Positions 6,001-10,643 of a DNA stretch of 10,643 nucleotides are shown piece after piece. The DNA is from an uncultured Collinsella sp. (lineage in GTDB: Bacteria > Actinomycetota > Coriobacteriia > Coriobacteriales > Coriobacteriaceae): positions 1 through 10,643 of the forward strand of contig CABUVH010000058.1 in the NCBI GenBank assembly GCA_902494935.1, in the 5' to 3' direction. The position numbers were made by a program, and so were the translations under genes. Positions within the stretch are counted from its first letter, which is position 1. Each line of letters begins with the position of its first letter. A model generated the notes under the pieces. That model had not been told where the DNA came from. It did not search any database and was given only the letters and a program-made list of their open reading frames with translations.

Positions 6001-9000
6001 ATGGTAAACGATTTGAGCGGTATAGACGACCTCGAGCTGATGCCGCTGGGCGGAGGCTATATGGTGCGACGCGAACGCTTGATGAATGAGCTTATCGCCA
6101 AGGGCCGAAAGGCCGGAATCGTGGTTCTTTATGCGCCCGACGGGTTTGGGAAGACCTCGGTGCTGCTGCAGTACACCCATGAGGTTAAATGCGACCCGAC
6201 GCGAGGCCCCGTGCGGATTATCGAGGCCGATCGCGCCATTGGGCGCGAGGTGTTTATGCAGCTCGAGGTGGTTACCGAAGAACTCAAAGACAAACCGCAC
6301 TCCCTTATCGCGATTGATAATGTACCAAACCTCGATCAGCACGATACCGAAGACCTCATCGACAGGATTCGCGGCCTGCGCGCTATGGGGGTAGGGGTCT
6401 TTATTTCCTGCCGTCCTTCAAATCGTCAGCTGATTCATGGGCTGGGCGATTCGGTTAAGATCAATGCGCAGATGCTTAAGGTGCATGCCCATGAGTATTC
6501 GGCGTGGGCATCGGCGTTTTCGATCAGCACATCGCTCGACTTTTATCAGCTCACGCAGGGCGTGCCCGAGCTCGTTTCGGCATTGCAGACGGGTCTGTAT
6601 GGCCAAGGTGACGTAGCCGGTCTGCTCGAAAACGAGATTGTCAACGTATATGGCGCGGCACTTGCCGATCTGGCTTCGCTCGACAATAATGCGCTGTTTT
6701 GCGTGGCATGTCTCATGGTTTTGATGGGCGAGGGCAATATCGCAGAACTCGAGGCTTGCGGGGTGAGGCTGTCGATGGTCGACCAGTCCTATTTTGTACG
6801 CGACTACCCGATCTTTGGCTTGGATCCAGCCGAGCGGAGTTTTACGTGTCTGGGCACGGAGGATAACGGACGCTTGCGCTTGCGTAAGTTGGTGGCCGAG
6901 GTTCGCCCCGAACTTGTTCCGAGGGCGGCCCGGATTTTGCTTAAGGCGGGCCGATGCGATGCGGCGATGGGCCTGGCGGACGCCTTTTTGGACCGTGAGG
7001 CGGTCCTTGAACTTGCTGGGCAGTATGGGGTCGATCTTGCTCTGACGGGGCACGGGGCCGATATCTGCCGAGCGGCGCTGGGCACGATCGATGCCGACGA
7101 TCCGGCTCCAGAGCCAACACCTGCCGAGGCGCTTGGCGTATATCTGGCAGCGGTCAGCGTGTCCAATACAAAGCTCGCTCGCTATATGGCATCGGTCGTC
7201 GAACGCGGGGGCGAACGGGCGGCCTGCGAAATAGACCCTGTTTCATGGAGGGTGGCCCAGACACTGACGGCTGTTTGCTATGGGGACAACGGGCTTGGGC
7301 TTCCTACGAACCTGGCCGTGCCAGAAATAGAGACGTCCCATACCGCACTCGATATGTTGTCTGCGCATATCGAGGTCAAACGCTGTCTGACCGAGCGGGG
7401 AAATGACGGCGGCGTTCTACAACAGCTCAAAACGAGCAAGGCCTACGACTGCGAGCTCGACATCGCGGGGATTGTTATACGGGCCGATAGCATGCTGGTG
7501 GAGCTCTTTGACGGGTCGTTTGCGGGAACCGACGAGCGCGACGACGAGATGACGGTGGTGCGGGAGGCGCTCGACGTACGTGGGCTTAAGGCGATGGCTA
7601 TCTGGGTGCGCATGGTGTTGGCGGCACGGCGGCTCCTTTCCGGCTTGCCGGTAACCGACGATGCGGCGTTCAACGAGCTCGATCGTTTTGCCGTCCGCAT
7701 GCGTGACAACCAGATTCAGCTGTTTGGCCTGTTGCTAGAAGGCTGGCAGTCGCTGGCAGAGGGACGGCCGGTTAATGCGAAGTTCCGTGCGGTCCAAGTG
7801 CTCAAACTTGCCGAGGAGTCGATTGCGTACATGCGCGATAACGCATTGCTGCTGGAGCGCGTGGCATATCTGCGTAACACCTCGATGGTTTCGGTGCGCG
7901 AGGAAGCGGAGCTACTCGATATAAGCCAGACGCAGGTTGGTGGCGCAGAAGCCTGGATGGTGGCGCTGCATTTGGCTTGCGCGGGGCGAGATAGCGATCT
8001 TGCGGCCTGGATGTCCATGAATCGTGCGGGGATTCTAGAGCCATCGTATCGGCTCTTTGCGCGCCTTGCCATGCATTGTCTGGGCGAGCCGGCGGGCAGG
8101 ATACGCAAGAAGCTTCCCGTGCGCGAGCTGTCGCGGTACTCGCTGCGCGACGATTTGGAAGGAGAGGGCGAGCGCCTGTTCCAGGCCGGCGAGGTTGAAG
8201 CCGTTGATACCATCGACCATATCGAGATTCGCATGTTTGGTGCGTTTCGCGCCGAGCGCGATGGGTTTCCCATCACGGACAAAATGTGGCGTCGCAAGAA
8301 GGCGGCGACGCTTGCCGAGCGGCTTGCGCTGGGCATGGATGCGCTCGTCGATCGTGAGACGCTGGCCATGGAGCTGTGGCCCCATGCCGAGTTTAATAGC
8401 GCCCGCAACAACCTGTACTCGACGATATCGCGCTTGCGGTCGGCTTTGGGACCGACGCCGGATGGCAAGTCGTGCGTGCTCATCCAAAATGAATGCATTG
8501 GGCTCAACGGCGACTACGTCAAGACCGATGTACGGCTGTTTGACCAGATAAGCCGCGAGGTTTTGGGAAATCGCACGGGTGCGCGCGGGCCCCATTTAGT
8601 TGAGCTGTGCCTTAAGATTGAGCAGCTTTATGCCGGACCGCTGTATGTTCCCAATGGCTGTAATCCCACCTACTTTTTGCGCATGCGGCGCATTATGCAG
8701 TCAAAGTACATCGATTGCATGATTAAGGGAGCAAATGCCGCTCTAGAAGAAAACGATCTGCAGTCGGCGATTTGGCTGGCGGAGTCGGGGCTTCGACAGG
8801 AAACGGCGCGTGAGGATATGGTGCGCTGCGCCATGCGCGTCTACAGTGCGGCGGGGCGGCGGCGCGATATCGTCGAGCTGTACAGCGGGCATATGCACCA
8901 TCTGAGGGAGCAGGTCAATGGCGTGCCCGAGCCCGAGACGCGGCGTCTGTACGAGCGCTTGGTGGAGGTGCGGCTCAATCGCGTGCTGGTCGAGCGATAA
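6001..9000 (+). CDS. Large STAND-type ATPase fused to a C-terminal winged-helix/BTAD transcriptional regulator
   Basis: A 999-residue predicted cytoplasmic transcription factor. Residues about 20-250 look like a MalT-type STAND NTPase: VVLYAPDGFGKTSVLLQY carries the Walker A loop (46-53, Lys51), and SLIAIDNVP (from 101) is the Walker B with Asp106. CRPSN about 30 residues on resembles the family's arginine-containing sensor strand. Residues about 250-735 have no motif I can name and seem mainly helical, as in the sensing arms of such proteins. From about 741, HIEIRMFGAFRAERDG, then WRRKKAATLAERLAL, LVDRETLAMELWP and ARNNLYSTISRLRSALG form an OmpR-like winged helix. From about 845 to the end is a BTAD-type helical repeat. 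GAGGAG (5990-5995) lies 5 nt before the ATG. The gene is monocistronic. In AfsR-like SARPs the winged helix is N-terminal; here it is C-terminal, where MalT has its LuxR-type helix-turn-helix. Target genes and ligand are unknown. Confidence 0.88.
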   Translation: MVNDLSGIDDLELMPLGGGYMVRRERLMNELIAKGRKAGIVVLYAPDGFGKTSVLLQYTHEVKCDPTRGPVRIIEADRAIGREVFMQLEVVTEELKDKPHSLIAIDNVPNLDQHDTEDLIDRIRGLRAMGVGVFISCRPSNRQLIHGLGDSVKINAQMLKVHAHEYSAWASAFSISTSLDFYQLTQGVPELVSALQTGLYGQGDVAGLLENEIVNVYGAALADLASLDNNALFCVACLMVLMGEGNIAELEACGVRLSMVDQSYFVRDYPIFGLDPAERSFTCLGTEDNGRLRLRKLVAEVRPELVPRAARILLKAGRCDAAMGLADAFLDREAVLELAGQYGVDLALTGHGADICRAALGTIDADDPAPEPTPAEALGVYLAAVSVSNTKLARYMASVVERGGERAACEIDPVSWRVAQTLTAVCYGDNGLGLPTNLAVPEIETSHTALDMLSAHIEVKRCLTERGNDGGVLQQLKTSKAYDCELDIAGIVIRADSMLVELFDGSFAGTDERDDEMTVVREALDVRGLKAMAIWVRMVLAARRLLSGLPVTDDAAFNELDRFAVRMRDNQIQLFGLLLEGWQSLAEGRPVNAKFRAVQVLKLAEESIAYMRDNALLLERVAYLRNTSMVSVREEAELLDISQTQVGGAEAWMVALHLACAGRDSDLAAWMSMNRAGILEPSYRLFARLAMHCLGEPAGRIRKKLPVRELSRYSLRDDLEGEGERLFQAGEVEAVDTIDHIEIRMFGAFRAERDGFPITDKMWRRKKAATLAERLALGMDALVDRETLAMELWPHAEFNSARNNLYSTISRLRSALGPTPDGKSCVLIQNECIGLNGDYVKTDVRLFDQISREVLGNRTGARGPHLVELCLKIEQLYAGPLYVPNGCNPTYFLRMRRIMQSKYIDCMIKGANAALEENDLQSAIWLAESGLRQETAREDMVRCAMRVYSAAGRRRDIVELYSGHMHHLREQVNGVPEPETRRLYERLVEVRLNRVLVER

Positions 9001-9032
9001 AAAACGGGCGCCCGAAGTACTTGGGCACCCGT
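8999..9032 (-). terminator. Terminator for the minus-strand genes, overlapping the regulator's end
   Basis: GGGCACCCGT (9023-9032) pairs with ACGGGCGCCC (9004-9013) over 10 positions with one C-A mismatch. Read on the minus strand, the stem is followed by five further T residues (9003-8999). It therefore terminates transcripts coming from the YhbY gene. On the plus strand no T-run follows, so it is a poorer terminator for the regulator mRNA. The T-run overlaps the regulator's stop codon, a compact convergent arrangement. Confidence 0.8.
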
Positions 9033-9069
9033 AAGCTTGCTATGTGTTGGCTCGCCGGATCATTGGCTC

Positions 9070-9369
9070 TTAGACGAGCTTGATCTTCTCGATGTCCTTG
9101 CGCGAGGACTCGCGATACAGCGAGAACTTGCGGCCGATAACCTGGACGACCTCGGCGTGGCAACGCTCGGCGAGCTCCTCGGCGGCCTCGCGGGCGGAAA
9201 GGCTGGAGCCATCGAGCACGGAGCACTTAACGAGCTCGTGCTTCTCCAGGTAGGCGACCGTCTGCTCGACGGTGCCCTCGTTGACGTCGGACTTGCCGAT
9301 GATGATGGCGGGGTTGAGGTGATGGGCCATGCTGCGAAGCTGCTTGACCTGTGCTCCTGTCAGTGCCAT
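9070..9369 (-). CDS. yhbY: YhbY-family (CRM domain) RNA-binding protein
   Basis: A 99-residue protein consisting of a single CRS1-YhbY (CRM) domain, which binds RNA; bacterial members associate with pre-50S ribosomal particles and are thought to help assembly. Recognisable blocks are LTGAQVKQLRSMAHHLNPAIIIGKSDVNEG (residues 3-32), HELVKCSVL (about 44-52), and EAAEELAERCHAEVVQVIGRKFSLYRES (about 61-88). The loop usually written GKxG is GKSD here, a mild departure. Length is typical (about 97). The Shine-Dalgarno is weak (an A/G-rich stretch around 9375-9384). It lies 158 nt downstream of the methyltransferase on the same strand and may share its transcript. A terminator follows at 9032-8999. 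Confidence 0.95.
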   Translation of the reverse strand: MALTGAQVKQLRSMAHHLNPAIIIGKSDVNEGTVEQTVAYLEKHELVKCSVLDGSSLSAREAAEELAERCHAEVVQVIGRKFSLYRESSRKDIEKIKLV

Positions 9370-9390
9370 GGGTTCTCGCTTTCTATGTAT

Positions 9391-9410
9391 GGGGCGCCCC
9401 GCGACGGGGC
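9391..9410 (-). other. Hairpin just upstream of yhbY
   Basis: GCCCCG (9396-9401) and CGGGGC (9405-9410) form a perfect 6-bp stem with a 3-nt loop. GGGGCGCCCC (9391-9400) is itself a palindrome that overlaps it. No T-run follows on the minus strand, so it is not an intrinsic terminator. It sits about 21 nt from the yhbY start codon. The rest of the 158-nt gap (9370-9527) shows nothing else I can support. Confidence 0.4.
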
Positions 9411-9527
9411 CTTAATCTACGTGAGCTGTCCCACGATAGCGCAGGAACGGCGCGGTGTGGAGCGCGTTTTCCCAGTTCAAAAAGAATGCGGATGCCGAGC
9501 GAGTGGGCGGTGCGGGCTGCGAACAGG

Positions 9528-10415
9528 CTATGAGCTGGGCGCAGAGACCGGCTCCCATGCAATAAACGCCCAACGGACCTTGCGGACGTGGTCGAGCATA
9601 TAGCGTCCCTGCGGCACACCCTTGGAGCCCGGCTCACCGGCATGGGGGTTCTCAATCATGTGCTGGGCGATGTAGTCGCGCAGACGGTCGACCTTATCCT
9701 CGTTGCCATGCTCGAGCATACGGGAAAAATCCGCCACACCTGCCTCGAGGGTATTGAAGGTATCGCGACGAGGCGATTCAAAGTATGTAACCTGCGGCAA
9801 GGCACCCATCTGAATAAGGATGTTGAAGGCGTACACAAAGCCATTGCTGCAGGTAACGGAGGCACCAATGGCGTTCATCAAGTGCAGATCATAGCGCGGG
9901 CTGGAGTTGGCGACCATCGTGACGGCACAACGACGACGAGCCGTACGATCAAGCTTGGCAAGCGCGCCTTTTAGATTGGTCGTCGTAACTGACCGACTGG
10001 CAAAGGCAACATCCACCGCTTTCGCGACCGGTCCAACCAAATCCCAATCATCATCCCAAGCAAGCTCAAGCGGCGTAATAAGATCTTCGAGCCCGTAATA
10101 CTCAATGCCGGCATCAAGCGTGCCCAACATGGCAGGAGAGAAGTCGGCAGCAATCACGGAATGCCCAGCCTGAGCAAGCGGAATAGCAATCGACCCAGCC
10201 CCACACCCCATATCGAGCACCGACTCGCCGGGCTCAAGTGCCAACAGCTTTATAAAATCCCGAGCATAAGGGGCAGTCTCCAAGGGCCGAAAATGCCGAG
10301 CCCGCTTATCCCATTCAAAAGAATCATCAGCCCGCCGCCGAGCAGCTTGCAGCCGCATCCATTCGCCATTCCAATCCGCAGAAAGTAGCTCAGAACGAAT
10401 CAAATCATCAGCCAC
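9528..10415 (-). CDS. Class I SAM-dependent methyltransferase
   Basis: A 295-residue predicted cytoplasmic methyltransferase. Motif I is clear, VLDMGCGAG at residues 66-74, and the acidic residue ending strand 2, which binds the SAM ribose, is Asp91 in VIAADFSPAML. The N-terminal 60 residues are rich in charged and aromatic residues (WNGEWMRLQAARR, SFEWDKRARHF). The C-terminal half has no motif that shows the substrate. The start is GTG at 10415-10413, chosen because AGGAGG (10428-10423) stands 7 nt upstream. An in-frame ATG 60 nt earlier lacks a Shine-Dalgarno and would code a hydrophobic stretch derived from the terminator hairpin. It precedes yhbY on the same strand. An intrinsic terminator directly before its ribosome binding site suggests attenuation. 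Family confident, substrate unknown. Confidence 0.9.
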   Translation of the reverse strand: MADDLIRSELLSADWNGEWMRLQAARRRADDSFEWDKRARHFRPLETAPYARDFIKLLALEPGESVLDMGCGAGSIAIPLAQAGHSVIAADFSPAMLGTLDAGIEYYGLEDLITPLELAWDDDWDLVGPVAKAVDVAFASRSVTTTNLKGALAKLDRTARRRCAVTMVANSSPRYDLHLMNAIGASVTCSNGFVYAFNILIQMGALPQVTYFESPRRDTFNTLEAGVADFSRMLEHGNEDKVDRLRDYIAQHMIENPHAGEPGSKGVPQGRYMLDHVRKVRWAFIAWEPVSAPSS

Positions 10416-10422
10416 GGGCCAA

Positions 10423-10428
10423 CCTCCT
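10423..10428 (-). promoter_or_regulatory. Shine-Dalgarno that fixes the GTG start of the methyltransferase
   Basis: On the minus strand this reads AGGAGG, 7 nt before the GTG at 10415. It is the only strong ribosome binding site near the 5' end of the open frame and so decides the start. Confidence 0.85.
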
Positions 10429-10434
10429 AGCAAC

Positions 10435-10466
10435 AAAAAAGCGACTCCTCCCAAAAGAAGAGCCGC
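10435..10466 (-). terminator. Intrinsic terminator/attenuator directly before the methyltransferase gene
   Basis: On the minus strand GCGGCTCTTC (10466-10457) pairs with GAGGAGTCGC (10450-10441) over 10 bp including two G-U pairs. The loop is 6 nt and a run of six T follows (10440-10435). Only 6 nt separate the T-run from the Shine-Dalgarno at 10428. There is no room for a promoter between them, so the gene must be reached by read-through or from a start site inside the hairpin. The sequence GCGACT of the 3' arm (plus strand 10441-10446) recurs at 10537-10542, so the 5' arm of the terminator could pair with that copy instead. Confidence 0.75.
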
Positions 10467-10605
10467 AACCAGCATATATCAGAAAGAACCGATCCAACGC
10501 CAAACCGCCCTCACAACCAAGGCGGGCAGGAGCGAAGCGACTGCCATACGGGATAGAACTCAACTGAGGTCCCGTTGTGCGGGAGCCCCGGGGAGGGCAA
10601 ATATA
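10467..10605 (-). promoter_or_regulatory. Putative structured leader of the methyltransferase mRNA, with a possible -10 box
   Basis: No gene is supported between 10416 and 10643. On the minus strand TATATT (10605-10600) could be a -10 box, though no good -35 precedes it. Downstream, the segment 10570-10574 (TCCCG on the plus strand) is complementary both to 10580-10584 and to 10549-10553, giving mutually exclusive stems. Further stems are 10541-10545 with 10525-10529 (5 bp) and 10521-10525 with 10505-10509 (5 bp). With the terminator at 10466-10435 this looks like an attenuation leader. I do not recognise a known riboswitch. The last 38 bases (10606-10643) show nothing definite. Confidence 0.4.
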
Positions 10606-10643
10606 TAAGGTCGATCGCGAGTTCCGCACGAGCCGGAGAGCAC

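Noticed and set aside
5799..6089. 96-codon frame before and overlapping the large regulator
   Set aside because: No Shine-Dalgarno, overlaps the well-supported start at 6001, and no recognisable domain.
9457..9476. Half copy of the 62-bp array arm (GCGCGTTTTCCCAG) near 9460
   Set aside because: Resembles one left arm of the array but has no inverted partner and several changes; chance cannot be excluded.
10416..10475. N-terminal extension of the methyltransferase from an ATG at 10475, giving a hydrophobic membrane-like segment
   Set aside because: No ribosome binding site before that ATG, and the hydrophobic residues come from translating the terminator hairpin; the GTG at 10415 has AGGAGG at ideal spacing.
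10408..10629. 73-codon minus-strand frame upstream of the methyltransferase
   Set aside because: It spans the hairpin-rich leader and terminator, overlaps the methyltransferase start, and shows no family.

Overview
The window looks like a piece of chromosome from a high-GC Gram-positive gut bacterium, most likely Collinsella or a close relative in the Coriobacteriia. The reasons are the rplM-rpsI-glmM order common in Actinomycetota, strong G/C bias at third codon positions, good Shine-Dalgarno sites, and a large BTAD-type regulator. This assignment is inference; no rRNA or other taxonomic marker is present.

Layout. 1-605 holds no gene that can be supported. It contains two overlapping hairpins (19-53) and a regular array of about 62-bp imperfect palindromes (178-518), directly upstream of a patatin-like lipid hydrolase gene (606-1484). 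A good promoter (1586-1613) and a short leader hairpin precede rplM and rpsI (1680-2521), which end in a strong intrinsic terminator (2552-2595). Next come three genes on the same strand around glucosamine 6-phosphate. glmM (2645-3982) commits it to cell-wall precursors. A stand-alone PTS IIA protein of the glucose/N-acetylglucosamine family (4054-4551) serves sugar uptake or signalling. nagB (4823-5551) degrades GlcN-6-P to fructose 6-phosphate and ammonia. nagB follows a 271-nt gap with many stable hairpins, including one that would cover its own Shine-Dalgarno, and it ends in a strong terminator (5581-5610).

A 390-bp intergenic region (5611-6000) with a perfect 14-bp palindrome and short direct and inverted repeats precedes a 999-residue regulator (6001-9000). 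This protein has an N-terminal MalT/STAND-like NTPase, a long middle, and a C-terminal winged helix plus BTAD domain. On the opposite strand lie a YhbY-family RNA-binding protein (9070-9369) and a class I SAM-dependent methyltransferase (9528-10415, GTG start). They converge on the regulator and share a terminator region at 8999-9032. The methyltransferase has an intrinsic-terminator hairpin ending only 6 nt before its Shine-Dalgarno, and an upstream leader with alternative pairings, which suggests transcription attenuation.

No phage, insertion sequence, CRISPR array, tRNA or rRNA was recognised. The genes are mostly housekeeping. The most unusual material is non-coding: the 62-bp palindrome array, the nagB leader and the methyltransferase leader.
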